A stretch of DNA of 64,000 bases from CALGYY01 sp963678485 (GTDB lineage Bacteria > Bacteroidota > Bacteroidia > Bacteroidales > CAIWKO01), in contig OY782882.1 of NCBI GenBank assembly GCA_963678485.1, positions 2,852,001 to 2,916,000 of the forward strand, given 5' to 3'. Position numbers and translations under genes: made by a program. The number at the start of each line of letters is the position of its first letter. The first letter of the stretch is position 1. The notes below the pieces were generated by a model. It searched no databases. It was not told the origin of the DNA and was given only the letters and a program-made list of their open reading frames with translations. Shown in pieces: positions 1-8,896 of the stretch.

Positions 1-362
1 ATGAGTTGGTTATAACAATCTTGATGTAAACTGGTCAAATCACCAATAGCCCACAAACGAATATTGTTCTTGTTTAGTGTACTGGTTTCTGCATGTATTG
101 TTTTTACAAGAAGATTCATTAAAGCATCTACTTCATCTTTAGGACGATTCCAATTCTCAGTTGAGAATGCGTATAAGGTAAGATAATCGATGCCCAATTC
201 TGCAGCAGCTTCAGTTGTTTCCCGAACTGCGGTTACGCCATTTTCATGGCCAAAGATTCTTTCGGCGCCTTTGCCTTTTGCCCACCGTCCATTACCATCC
301 ATAATGATAGCAATATGCAGAGGGAGGTTATCAGCTTTGATCTGTTCTTTTTTGTTAAGCAT
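1..362 (-). CDS. uppS: Isoprenyl transferase / undecaprenyl diphosphate synthase, C-terminally cut by window edge
   Basis: Makes the C55 undecaprenyl diphosphate carrier lipid for peptidoglycan and surface glycans by adding isopentenyl units to farnesyl diphosphate in the cytoplasm. The visible 120 residues carry the family signature HIAIIMDGNGRWAKGKG near residue 16, including the catalytic Asp, and the downstream stretch YAFSTENWNRP. The ATG at 362 is the only sensible start. It lies 22 bases after the stop of the DUF6089 gene, so it is probably the last visible gene of the nadK-DUF6089 run. That order (nadK, DUF6089 protein, uppS) is common in Bacteroidota. The C-terminal half lies beyond position 1. 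Confidence 0.95.
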   Translation of the reverse strand, partial: MLNKKEQIKADNLPLHIAIIMDGNGRWAKGKGAERIFGHENGVTAVRETTEAAAELGIDYLTLYAFSTENWNRPKDEVDALMNLLVKTIHAETSTLNKNNIRLWAIGDLTSLHQDCYNQL

Positions 363-384
363 CCCGTTTTTAGAGCGTAAATAG

Positions 385-1245
385 TTATTTGTAGCGGATT
401 TTAATTTTCGGGTGCTTTTTGTAGGCATCACATAACCCATTCTTTTGCTTTATGCGAAACTGCACAAATATTCCGGCATAAGAATACCAGTCCTTAGTCT
501 TAGAATTTCCTCGCTGTAATCCGGTGTTGTTAACCGCTTCACCATCTGCTCTGATGGTCCGGTCGGCAAGCATGGCGGCTATTTCAGTATTTTCAGCGGC
601 AAGAATTACTGGGTCAGCGTAAACAGTACTTACATCATCTAAGTAATCGGTAAATGTCTTTCTAAGACCCCATTCTGCACCAATGCACAGAAATTTAGCC
701 GGACTATACTTAATTCCAAGTCCAAAAGGAATTGCAACGTTGGTTAGTGAATACCTTTTGCTAACGTTAGGCAATGTTGTGCCTTGTCCTTCAGTACCGA
801 TTGGTTGAAGCGCATACCAGCTGCCGTTAATCTGAGCTCTGGGATTAAAGTTAAAAAGAGATATTCCAGCAAAAATATAAGGAGAGAACTTATATTTATC
901 ATGGCCGGTAATATATTTCAGAAAGTTCAGCTCAATCTGAACCGAAATGTCAGTAATGTAGGATTTGAAGCTTAGATTGCGGCTTGAATTTGCTTTAGAA
1001 ATAGCGTCACTGCCTTCAATAGTTCCATAAAGGCCATTGATTTTTAGCGCAAAACGGGGAGAAATATTATAACGATAAATTATTCCAAATGCAGGTTTAG
1101 AAAGAAGAAAATGCTTTGATGGATTTAAATCTCCAACATAGTACGACACTCCCCCAAATACACCTACTTCCGAACGTGCAAACTGGGCTTGTACTGATCC
1201 GGTGCATATGAGCAAAAGTGCTATTATATAACAGAATTTTTTCAT
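385..1245 (-). CDS. DUF6089-type outer membrane beta-barrel protein, copy 2
   Basis: 286-residue secreted protein with a clear signal peptide (MKKFCYIIALLLICTGSVQAQ) followed by alternating hydrophobic/polar strands and glycine turns typical of an 8-10-strand outer membrane barrel. The text VGVFGGVSYYVGDLNP near the N-terminus and the FTDYLDDVSTVY segment near residue 200 are shared with the neighbouring gene, so the two are paralogues. The reading frame stays open 45 bases further upstream, but the ATG at 1245 directly precedes the signal peptide. The position before uppS fits the DUF6089 family, whose function is not established. The family assignment comes from context and sequence style. 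Confidence 0.75.
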   Translation of the reverse strand: MKKFCYIIALLLICTGSVQAQFARSEVGVFGGVSYYVGDLNPSKHFLLSKPAFGIIYRYNISPRFALKINGLYGTIEGSDAISKANSSRNLSFKSYITDISVQIELNFLKYITGHDKYKFSPYIFAGISLFNFNPRAQINGSWYALQPIGTEGQGTTLPNVSKRYSLTNVAIPFGLGIKYSPAKFLCIGAEWGLRKTFTDYLDDVSTVYADPVILAAENTEIAAMLADRTIRADGEAVNNTGLQRGNSKTKDWYSYAGIFVQFRIKQKNGLCDAYKKHPKIKIRYK

Positions 1246-1255
1246 TTGTTTCTCG

Positions 1256-2182
1256 CTAAAATCTAAGTTTTGGCGTAAATCCGCGGTCAAGATTATAATA
1301 CAATGACAAGGTCAAAAACATATAAGAATCTTTATCTCGTGGATCTCCACGCTGCTGTCCTGGAAGCGTACTGTTGTAAAGAGGCTCGCCCGGAGCATTT
1401 TGAAGCGCTGGATTGGATAATGCTACTGCAATATCTCCCTTTGCATCCCTTAATGCATTATTGTCAACATAAGTTAAACTCACATCGTCAATATAATCGG
1501 TAAATGTCCAACGCCCACCATATTCTAAACCAATAGCCCAGGTTTTATTGATTGCATAGTGCATCCCAATACCCATTGGAATACAAATTTGAAAATTCGA
1601 GTAAGGTTTTCTGGTGTCAACAATGCCCTGACCTTCAGTTGATAGTGGTTTCAAACGATACCACTGGCCATTGTATTTTCCTCTTGGATCCATCCAAAAA
1701 GCACCAACGCCAACGAATACATAACCATTGATATTGAAGTTTCTCCAGCCTCTGATGCCTTTAAATGAATACTGGTGACCCTTGCGTTTGAAGTTGATGA
1801 TATATTCCATCCTGCCGGCAATCTCAACAATGGGAGTCCGAAAATTTAAATTCCTGTTATTCCTGTATGTTTCATCCGTTAACCGATCATGCCCGCCAAT
1901 ATACGCAGCGTTTAATTCACCCTTGGTTGCCCAATGCTTGTGAAATTGATATCTGTAACCAATATTAATATTTGGTCTGATTGAAGGGAAATCAAAATCA
2001 CGGATGTTGATTTTACCAGATCCAATGCGATTTGCTCCACCTAATTCACCTAAAAAATTTGTGGCGCCTAAACCGAACGAAATCTGTTGCACTTTCATCT
2101 TGTTTTTTTTGTAATGCCTTTGCCCGTAAGAGCAATCCCAAACTAGAAAGAATGCCAATGCCAGAATAATAATTTTTTTCAT
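1256..2182 (-). CDS. DUF6089-type outer membrane beta-barrel protein, copy 1
   Basis: 308-residue exported protein: signal peptide MKKIIILALAFFLVWDCSYGQ, then barrel-like sequence with GLGATNFLGELGG near residue 40, a YRYQFHKHWATKGELNAAY strand pair, GQWYRLKPLSTEGQG near residue 170 and FTDYIDDVSLTY near residue 230. The last two motifs recur in the downstream paralogue (GSWYALQPIGTEGQG and FTDYLDDVSTVY). The ATG at 2182 is chosen over the longer frame because it opens the signal peptide. Only 10 bases separate it from the start of the next gene, so the two are probably co-transcribed. It probably acts in the outer membrane; its role is unknown. Confidence 0.75.
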   Translation of the reverse strand: MKKIIILALAFFLVWDCSYGQRHYKKNKMKVQQISFGLGATNFLGELGGANRIGSGKINIRDFDFPSIRPNINIGYRYQFHKHWATKGELNAAYIGGHDRLTDETYRNNRNLNFRTPIVEIAGRMEYIINFKRKGHQYSFKGIRGWRNFNINGYVFVGVGAFWMDPRGKYNGQWYRLKPLSTEGQGIVDTRKPYSNFQICIPMGIGMHYAINKTWAIGLEYGGRWTFTDYIDDVSLTYVDNNALRDAKGDIAVALSNPALQNAPGEPLYNSTLPGQQRGDPRDKDSYMFLTLSLYYNLDRGFTPKLRF

Positions 2183-2267
2183 ATAACGCGAGGTTTTTCC
2201 ATCAAACAACAAAAGTAGGAAAAAATCTCTACCCTATAACGCCTAAAATGCAATTTTATTGAATTTG

Positions 2268-3146
2268 TCAATTGCGTTTATCATGTCCCCACATCAATTT
2301 TTCCCTGATTGTATTAAAAAAATGCTTTGGTCTTAGCTTGATCATGTTGACGTAAAGTTCAGATTTGCAGATATTAAGCTCGTTTTCTGCGGTGATGGTT
2401 TCCGAACGGGAATCCAATGAAAGCAAGAAACTATCTTCCCTACCTTCCATTTTTAGCCGAATATGACAACTATCGGGTAAAACTATGGGCCGGACGGTCA
2501 GATTGTGAGAGGCAACAGGAATAATAATAAAATTCTGAGAGTCAGGCGTTAATATCGGTCCTCCACAGCTCAATGAGTAAGCGGTTGAACCGGTCGGTGT
2601 TGAAATTATTAATCCATCAGCCCAATAGGTATTCAAAAATTGATTGTTCACAAATGTATGTATGGAAATCATTGACGCTGAGTCCTTTTTATGAATGCAA
2701 ATCTCATTTAATGCGTAGTTCTGCTTGCTGAATAATTGCTCACCATTCACAAACTTTAACATACTGCGCTTTTCAATATCGTAATCATTTTGAAACAAGG
2801 CACTTAATGCCGTTTCGATTTCTTCCTGAGAAATTGAACTCAGAAAGCCTAGTCGCCCGGTATTAAAACCAAGAATAGGAATTCCTGTGCAAGTTGAGAA
2901 CTTAATTGCATTCAAAAAAGTTCCATCTCCACCCACACTGAAAATGACCTCAACATTTTCAGAAATATCATCATCATCCTCAAATACACCGCTCACTGGA
3001 ACAAATGAAAATAATCCTTGCATTCGCTGCCAGAGTTGATTATGGATCCAAATACCGGAGTTTTCAAGAATAAGTCTTGTGAATAGTTGGTTATAAAAGG
3101 GAAAGTGCTCTTCTCTGTATGTTTGACCGTAAATTGCAATGTTCAT
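2268..3146 (-). CDS. nadK: NAD kinase
   Basis: Phosphorylates NAD to NADP using ATP or polyphosphate in the cytoplasm and so sets the NADP pool. At 292 residues it has normal family length. It shows the GGDGT nucleotide motif at residues 72-76, GFNTGRLGF at 93-101, the ALNE segment at 145-148 and the glycine-rich TPTGSTAYS loop at 183-191, followed by CGGP. It starts 9 bases after the end of the BamA-like gene and is followed by the DUF6089 pair, within the usual Bacteroidota cluster around pdxJ and uppS. Confidence 0.96.
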   Translation of the reverse strand: MNIAIYGQTYREEHFPFYNQLFTRLILENSGIWIHNQLWQRMQGLFSFVPVSGVFEDDDDISENVEVIFSVGGDGTFLNAIKFSTCTGIPILGFNTGRLGFLSSISQEEIETALSALFQNDYDIEKRSMLKFVNGEQLFSKQNYALNEICIHKKDSASMISIHTFVNNQFLNTYWADGLIISTPTGSTAYSLSCGGPILTPDSQNFIIIPVASHNLTVRPIVLPDSCHIRLKMEGREDSFLLSLDSRSETITAENELNICKSELYVNMIKLRPKHFFNTIREKLMWGHDKRN

Positions 3147-3155
3147 ATTAATGGA

Positions 3156-4562
3156 TTAAAATGGTGAAGTGAAATGTAGAAATATTCCATGTTCAAAAAA
3201 CATATTTACTGCATAATCCAAGCGAATAACCTGATCATAATAAGTGACGAAATCAACACCTATTCCTCCACCGTAAAGATAACGGTTCGCTAGCTTATCT
3301 GTACTATTTATGGAATATTTTGTAATATATCCGCCATCATAAAACAAATTTATATAAAAAGAGATTGGTATAGTGTTGAATTTGGATAATGGTAAGAATT
3401 TGAGATGTATAATTTTAGTCTTAACTAACTGATATTTCAATTGTGTCTTGATCAAACCATAATTCGCTCCATCAATTACATAATATTCAAACGACCTCAC
3501 AGTTTCTGAACCGTATCCAAGTCCTTGCTCAGCAAAGTATGCCTTTGATGAACTACTGCCAACCTTTCCAAAAAAAGCACAGGATAAAAAGAACCGAGGA
3601 TAAATGTTCCAGTATTTTCTTAAAGAGATTTTTAAATTTAGTAAATCTAAGGTTTCTGTTTTAAACAAGCCTAATCCTTTTTTCTCAAGAATGATACTTA
3701 TAAAATGCCCTTTTAAGGGATAAGTCTTGTAGTCCCGACGGTCGTTTTGGAAGGTGTAAGAAAGTGTAAAATATTGAGTTCTTGCTGATGGGGCAAAGGA
3801 AGGATTCAAGTGTAACAAGGTGTCGGAGAATTGGTAACTATCGAAGTATGCAGCCAGAGAATGTGTTGTATACAGCCCTTTTCTGCAAGTAAGGCTTGCA
3901 CCTATATAATAGCTTTGATTCGGATATGAATGCTTGGATTTGAAGTAGCATAAATGATTATTATCAGTCAAATATGCTACGGTGTGATTTCTTGAATACC
4001 CTATTCCGAAACCAAGACCAAGAGTTTGACTTTTGTTAAGCCAGGGTTTGAGATAAACGAGCGAAAACTTCTGATCAAACCCAAAACGAAGCAGCAGTTT
4101 TATCGATTCCTTTCTTCCCCTGAAGTTCTCTTGAACCAAATACATTCCGTAATTAATCCTTGAGAAGTCTTTCTTTTCCCACCATGCGTTAAAATTTCTG
4201 TCCGAAATTTCGAAAATTGGGAAGGGCCATAAATACCATCGTTCTTTTAAGTCAATTTGAATGTTCAATTTATCACCATCAGAAAGAGTATCAATCGTTA
4301 CAAAATTGAAAAGAGACGTGTTCATTAAGTTGTCGTGAGCAGTTCTCAGCAATTTCGATAACTTCTCCGCTGCAACAGTATCCCCATTACTGAAAGGCAA
4401 TTCGCGTTGAATAATAGGTAAATGAGTGGTTTTGTTCCCCCTTATTGTCAAATCCTTTATAATGAAAAAGCTTGATGTATGGATAGAATCCTGACAAAAT
4501 ACAAGTCCACACCTCAAAAGCAGAATGGTGAAAATAAGAACTGGCTTATACAAAAAGGGCAT
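3156..4562 (-). CDS. BamA/TamA-family outer membrane protein (single POTRA plus barrel)
   Basis: 468 residues. A hydrophobic signal segment ends around residue 24 (VFCQDS). A POTRA-like domain follows at about 30-115 (IIKDLTIRGNKTTHLPIIQRELPF, then DTVAAEKLSKLLRTAHDNLMNTSLFNFVTI), and the remaining 350 residues look like a 16-strand barrel ending in an aromatic residue. Family members insert or secrete outer membrane proteins, and Bacteroidota carry several BamA-like paralogues. Here there is only one POTRA instead of the five of BamA, so it is not the main BamA. Its ATG overlaps the stop of the CBS gene (TAATG), which suggests translational coupling. Confidence 0.8.
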   Translation of the reverse strand: MPFLYKPVLIFTILLLRCGLVFCQDSIHTSSFFIIKDLTIRGNKTTHLPIIQRELPFSNGDTVAAEKLSKLLRTAHDNLMNTSLFNFVTIDTLSDGDKLNIQIDLKERWYLWPFPIFEISDRNFNAWWEKKDFSRINYGMYLVQENFRGRKESIKLLLRFGFDQKFSLVYLKPWLNKSQTLGLGFGIGYSRNHTVAYLTDNNHLCYFKSKHSYPNQSYYIGASLTCRKGLYTTHSLAAYFDSYQFSDTLLHLNPSFAPSARTQYFTLSYTFQNDRRDYKTYPLKGHFISIILEKKGLGLFKTETLDLLNLKISLRKYWNIYPRFFLSCAFFGKVGSSSSKAYFAEQGLGYGSETVRSFEYYVIDGANYGLIKTQLKYQLVKTKIIHLKFLPLSKFNTIPISFYINLFYDGGYITKYSINSTDKLANRYLYGGGIGVDFVTYYDQVIRLDYAVNMFFEHGIFLHFTSPF

Positions 4563-5224
4563 TATAGATTAAGATAGGTCATCAACAAATTATACCTGTC
4601 CATTAAGTCATCGTTGAAAGTGTTTTCCGAAAACGAGGCAATGACCGAATAATTGTAACGTTCCAATGTTTGAAGGATTGGATATATATTAATTTTATTG
4701 ATTTTTAATGTGAGCTCTAACTTCGTTGAATCATTATGAGTCGTAATGTAGCTACTAAGAATTTTTGCTTCATTGGATTCAATGATTTCTGCAATCTCAG
4801 CCATTGAATAATCATTTTCATTAAGTTCCAAAATAATAATTCCCCCGGGATTGTGCACCGCAGTTATTTGTCCAAAATGGAAGGCAAGGTCTTTTAGAAG
4901 GATACATCCTAGAAATACATTGCTCTTGTTTAATACAGGTATCACCGATAGCTTTTCCCTGCAGGCAAGATCAATCACATCATAGATATGCTGATACTGG
5001 TCTACAAAAGGTCTTGTGAGGGATAATTTATAATTACCGATAGGCTCATCAAGAGCATTCAACGAATAAATATCGTCTTCCGATAGCAGTCCAAGAAAGT
5101 CTTCATTGTTTACAATAGGCAAATGTGAAACCTTGAAGTCCTCCATCGTTTTTAGCGCATAATGGCCGTCATCCGATGTTTTCAGAAGAGGAAGGACTTG
5201 CGATATGAGTTTTTTTGCCAGCAT
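4562..5224 (-). CDS. CBS-domain-pair protein
   Basis: 220-residue soluble protein. Residues about 1-130 form two CBS motifs (FKVSHLPIVNNEDFLGLLSEDDIY and CREKLSVIPVLNKSNVFLGCILLKDL); such pairs usually bind adenine nucleotides as a regulatory module. The C-terminal 90 residues (GGIIILELNENDYSMAEIAEIIESNEAKILSSY) resemble an ACT-like fold. There is no catalytic domain, so it probably senses a ligand and acts on a partner. It opens the minus-strand operon, divergent from pdxJ, and its stop overlaps the start of the BamA-like gene. A CBS gene next to nadK and pdxJ is a recurring Bacteroidota arrangement. Confidence 0.85.
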   Translation of the reverse strand: MLAKKLISQVLPLLKTSDDGHYALKTMEDFKVSHLPIVNNEDFLGLLSEDDIYSLNALDEPIGNYKLSLTRPFVDQYQHIYDVIDLACREKLSVIPVLNKSNVFLGCILLKDLAFHFGQITAVHNPGGIIILELNENDYSMAEIAEIIESNEAKILSSYITTHNDSTKLELTLKINKINIYPILQTLERYNYSVIASFSENTFNDDLMDRYNLLMTYLNL

Positions 5225-5308
5225 TTACAATGAAATTTGTACCTTCATGCCTCGAAGGCTTTTGTGCAAACTTAGTAAATTTTTAGTTTTGTTGCTTATT
5301 TTCATATC

Positions 5309-6031
5309 ATGACAACCTTAAGTGTAAACGTAAATAAAATCGCTACACTGCGCAATGCAAGAGGCGGTAATCTTCCGGAAGTACTAGCAGTTGCTTTGGA
5401 TTGCGAGAGATTTGGAGCGCAAGGAATAACTGTACATCCTCGTCCCGACGAGCGGCATATTCGATATCAGGATGTGAGAGATCTAAAACCCAGACTAAGC
5501 ACGGAGTTCAATATTGAAGGATATCCTTCTCAATCGCTGCTTGATTTGGTTTGGGAAATAAAACCACATCAGTTGACTTTAGTCCCTGATGCGCCTGATG
5601 CCATTACTTCTAATGCCGGCTGGGATACCAAAACACACCGAGCTTTTCTTAGTGATATAGTAGCAACAGCAAAGGAGAAAGGTATTCGAACAAGCATTTT
5701 TGTTGATCCCGATATTAAAATGATTGAGTATGCAAAAGATACCGGCACCGACCGGATTGAGCTTTATACTGAGAATTATGCGAAGTATTATATTGCAAAT
5801 AAAGAGCATGCAATTCTCCCTTACATTGACGCCGCAGTTAAAGCAAACGAGCTTGGAATTGGAATAAATGCAGGCCATGATTTGAATTTAGTCAATCTGG
5901 CGTATTTTGTTCAGAACATCCCGGGATTGCTCGAAGTTTCGATAGGACATGCGCTTATTTGTGATGCTTTATATTTTGGATTGCAAAGTACCATTCAGCG
6001 CTACCTGATGGAAATTGCCAAAACGAAATAG
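5309..6031 (+). CDS. pdxJ: Pyridoxine 5'-phosphate synthase
   Basis: Condenses 1-deoxy-D-xylulose 5-phosphate with 3-amino-2-oxopropyl phosphate to pyridoxine 5'-phosphate, the last ring-forming step of DXP-dependent vitamin B6 synthesis. At 240 residues it has standard length. Visible hallmarks are SVNVNKIATLRNARG at the N-terminus, TVHPRPDERHI at residues 41-51 (His43 matches the conserved active-site His) and GINAGHDLN with His190. It is transcribed divergently from the CBS gene and followed after 41 bases by an alpha/beta hydrolase on the same strand. Confidence 0.97.
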   Translation: MTTLSVNVNKIATLRNARGGNLPEVLAVALDCERFGAQGITVHPRPDERHIRYQDVRDLKPRLSTEFNIEGYPSQSLLDLVWEIKPHQLTLVPDAPDAITSNAGWDTKTHRAFLSDIVATAKEKGIRTSIFVDPDIKMIEYAKDTGTDRIELYTENYAKYYIANKEHAILPYIDAAVKANELGIGINAGHDLNLVNLAYFVQNIPGLLEVSIGHALICDALYFGLQSTIQRYLMEIAKTK

Positions 6032-6072
6032 TTGCTCTGCAGAATTAATAACTTAGCGGATTAATAAAACTT

Positions 6073-6849
6073 ATGACTGATCCATTGTTGTATTATCAGT
6101 GTTTTGGCGAGGGTGAGCCCCTTTTTATTCTTCATGGGTTTCTTGGAATGTCAGATAATTGGATGACAATCGGAAAAAAATTCGCTGAAAAATTTCGTGT
6201 TATTCTTCCTGATTTGAGAAATCATGGCAGGTCTTCGCACTCCAATGAGTTTAGTCTTGAAGGTATGGCCCGCGACATCATTCAACTGGCAGATAATCTC
6301 GACATCCAGTCATTTAATATCATTGGACATAGTATGGGGGGGAGAGTAGCAATGATGGTTGCAGCAAATTTTCCCGATCGGGTAATCAGAGGCGAAGTGA
6401 TTGATATTTCTCCGTTCCAATTGCCCTCAGATAATACTCATATTGAAATATTAAATATGATGGATACAACACCTCTTGATAATGCAATTTCGATGCAGGA
6501 GGTAGAGGCCAAAATAAGGAATAAAATTCTTGATGGCGGGATTGTTCAGATGTGTTTGAAAAATGTTAAGCGTACAAACTCCGGGGGATATGAGTGGAAA
6601 CCGAATGTTCGTGTGATGCTAAAAGACATAAATAACCTCCGAGCCCAGTTACCTTCCGGCAGTATGTTCAAAGGACCAATTCTCTTTATTAAGGGCGAAA
6701 AATCACCATATTTGGAAGAAACAGAACTTCCAAATATCAAGGAATATTTTCCTTTAGCAACGTTTATTACAATTAAAAATGCTGGTCATTGGGTGCATGT
6801 GGATGCACCGGAAGAACTTATCAATGTTACTCAGAAATTCCTTGCCTGA
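6073..6849 (+). CDS. Alpha/beta-fold hydrolase (YbfF-like esterase)
   Basis: 258-residue single-domain alpha/beta hydrolase. The oxyanion-hole motif HGFLG is at 21-25, LPDLRNHGRS at 46-55, the nucleophile elbow GHSMGG at 85-90 (Ser87), and the likely catalytic His sits in NAGHWVHVDAP near the C-terminus. The layout and the LRNHGRS segment resemble the YbfF/ABHD11 branch, which cleaves acyl esters or thioesters. The natural substrate cannot be read from sequence. It probably shares a transcript with pdxJ and ends 13 bases from convergent gldD. Confidence 0.88.
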   Translation: MTDPLLYYQCFGEGEPLFILHGFLGMSDNWMTIGKKFAEKFRVILPDLRNHGRSSHSNEFSLEGMARDIIQLADNLDIQSFNIIGHSMGGRVAMMVAANFPDRVIRGEVIDISPFQLPSDNTHIEILNMMDTTPLDNAISMQEVEAKIRNKILDGGIVQMCLKNVKRTNSGGYEWKPNVRVMLKDINNLRAQLPSGSMFKGPILFIKGEKSPYLEETELPNIKEYFPLATFITIKNAGHWVHVDAPEELINVTQKFLA

Positions 6850-6862
6850 TAAAATAACTTTG

Positions 6863-7459
6863 TTAATCTTTCCATTTGATAGTGGAAATCATATGGTCTA
6901 AGTCGGTGCGTATAAAATCCAATACTGGAGCTAGGCTATCATTGTTTGGAACTACATTAAAATACAATGCACCGCGTAAAAAATGGCGGGAGCTATCGGT
7001 TACACAAAACTGATAAGTTGAAGCTACGCCAGTTCCATCAATCTCATAAATCAATCCCCAAACCCTGTTCGAATCATTTGCATAGTCAGTAGGGATTATG
7101 TTATCAGCTTTAGGAATATGTTTGCTTACAAAGCTTCTTGCATCTTCGAAATATTGAAATAGATTGTTCTTTACAGGCTTGTAACTCAAATGCAAGGTTC
7201 CGTGGAATTGTGGAAATTCAATATTAATCCAATAAGGCTCTGCCATTGCGTCAACATCTGGTACAATTCGGGCATAGGTTGGATATTCAAATGTATAGGG
7301 ATATGTGGTATCGAAGGTTTGATATGCTCTTTCCGGAAAATTTATCCTGAAAAAGCCTCTGGGTTTTGGGATATAGTCTTCATTATCGCAAGCCATAAAA
7401 AGTGATGTCGATACAATAATTATCAGCAAGAATGCCTTAAATGCAACTGTTTTTTTCAT
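6863..7459 (-). CDS. gldD: Gliding motility lipoprotein GldD
   Basis: 198-residue lipoprotein: hydrophobic signal, then Cys24 in SLFMAC followed by DNED. The mature part starts with YIPKPRGFFRINFPERAYQ, a hallmark of GldD, and continues with YPYTFEYPTYARI and IEFPQFHGTLHLSYKPV. GldD is required for gliding in Flavobacterium and is widespread in T9SS-bearing Bacteroidota, including non-gliders; its exact function is unclear. The order ssb-gldE-gldD on one strand is the conserved arrangement and supports both names. Confidence 0.93.
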   Translation of the reverse strand: MKKTVAFKAFLLIIIVSTSLFMACDNEDYIPKPRGFFRINFPERAYQTFDTTYPYTFEYPTYARIVPDVDAMAEPYWINIEFPQFHGTLHLSYKPVKNNLFQYFEDARSFVSKHIPKADNIIPTDYANDSNRVWGLIYEIDGTGVASTYQFCVTDSSRHFLRGALYFNVVPNNDSLAPVLDFIRTDLDHMISTIKWKD

Positions 7460-7495
7460 TCAGCCTATATTAAATTATGAATGATGTTTCGATTA

Positions 7496-8878
7496 TTAAC
7501 TGTTTATCGTAATCTTTAATTGTTTGATACGTCGACTATCCACCGATTCGATTCGAATTGAAAGATTTTTATAAGAAACGACTTCGTTCTTTACTGGCAT
7601 TTTCCCTATCACCTCAAGAACAAAACCTGCAAGACTATCAAAACCGCCTTCAAGATCTTCAAATATCCTGCTATCACAATTGGTGATTTTTATAAAATCG
7701 TTGATGCTTGTTTTAGCCTCAAAAAGATAAGTGTTTTCGTTAATCTTTGTATAGGTCGTTTCCATTGGTTCATCATCATATTCATCATTTATTTCTCCAA
7801 CAATTTCTTCTATGATGTCCTCCAATGTGACAAGTCCAGATGTGCCGCCAAACTCATCAACTACAAGAGCCAAATGTATTTTCTTTTCTTTAAACAAAAT
7901 CAACAGATCATTGATTCCCTTATTTTCCGGAATAAAAAGAGCGGGCCTGATGAGTCCTTGCCAATGATAGTTGTCGTTTCGGCCAAGCATTGGCAGAAGA
8001 TCTTTTATATATAGCAATCCTGTAATCTGGTCCAGTGTTTCTTTATAAACAGGTAATCGTGAATATCCCGAATCCAATACAATGTTTAGTAATTCCGAAA
8101 ATGTGGTGCTCTCCTCAACCGCAGTTACATCAACTCTGGACCGCATAACTTCCTTAACTTCTAAGTCTCCAAATTTCACAATACCTTTTAGTATGTTCTT
8201 TTCTTGTTCCTGAGTCTCACTGTTAGAAGCAATTTCAATAACTTCATTCAATTCATTCAGCGAAATTGAATGCCCTTTTTTCTCAACACGTCGTTCTAAA
8301 AAGTTCGTCGAATGGACAAGTATGGAGCTCAATGGGTAAAATAATTGGATCAGAGCGGGCATGATTCCCGACATTGCATAGGCAAACTTAATAGGATGCT
8401 GACTAGCCAGTATTTTTGGTGTAATTTCTCCAATAAATAAGATAAGTGCAGTGATTACTACAAATTGAAAAACGAAACCGAGTATTTGAAACCCGGAGAA
8501 ATCAAATAACTTTTGAGTTAAAAAAGTTGAAATAATGACAATAGCAATATTGACAAAATTATTAAAGATTAGGATGGTCGCTAATAACCGCTTTGGTTTT
8601 TCCAGAATCTTTATAATTCGAAGATCATTCGTTGATTTACGAGATTTGATTTCATGTATTTGAGTTGGGCTCAATGAAAAGAATGCCATCTCTGACCCTG
8701 ACGCCAAGGCCGAACAACAAAGCAGTAGGAGTATTGCAATTAATCCAAATGCAGCTGATAGAGTAAAAGGCTTAAAGATTCCGGTAAGAATTACTATCTC
8801 AATAATTGCAGTATTCACAATAACATGAAAGTTAGACTCACAAAGATATAAAAAAAGCATGACCCATTTCTGAGCCAT
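7496..8878 (-). CDS. gldE: Gliding motility-associated protein GldE (CNNM-CBS-CorC domains)
   Basis: Membrane protein of the HlyC/CorC (CNNM) class: four hydrophobic segments in the first 210 residues (including LIAILLLLCCSALASGSEMAFFSLSP), a CBS pair at about 225-340 (MRSRVDVTAVEE, YSRLPVYKETLDQITGLLYIKDLL), and a C-terminal transporter-associated domain after VDEFGGTSGLVTLEDIIEEIVGEI. Such proteins are implicated in cation export; GldE supports gliding together with GldD. The start is uncertain: ATGs lie at 8878 and 8860, but a TATCTTTG box on this strand (8841-8848) and an in-frame GTG at 8818 suggest a shorter protein beginning just before NTAIIEIVIL. It sits 18 bases after ssb. Confidence 0.9.
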   Translation of the reverse strand: MAQKWVMLFLYLCESNFHVIVNTAIIEIVILTGIFKPFTLSAAFGLIAILLLLCCSALASGSEMAFFSLSPTQIHEIKSRKSTNDLRIIKILEKPKRLLATILIFNNFVNIAIVIISTFLTQKLFDFSGFQILGFVFQFVVITALILFIGEITPKILASQHPIKFAYAMSGIMPALIQLFYPLSSILVHSTNFLERRVEKKGHSISLNELNEVIEIASNSETQEQEKNILKGIVKFGDLEVKEVMRSRVDVTAVEESTTFSELLNIVLDSGYSRLPVYKETLDQITGLLYIKDLLPMLGRNDNYHWQGLIRPALFIPENKGINDLLILFKEKKIHLALVVDEFGGTSGLVTLEDIIEEIVGEINDEYDDEPMETTYTKINENTYLFEAKTSINDFIKITNCDSRIFEDLEGGFDSLAGFVLEVIGKMPVKNEVVSYKNLSIRIESVDSRRIKQLKITINS

Positions 8879-8896
8879 GCCATACTTTCAATTTCA

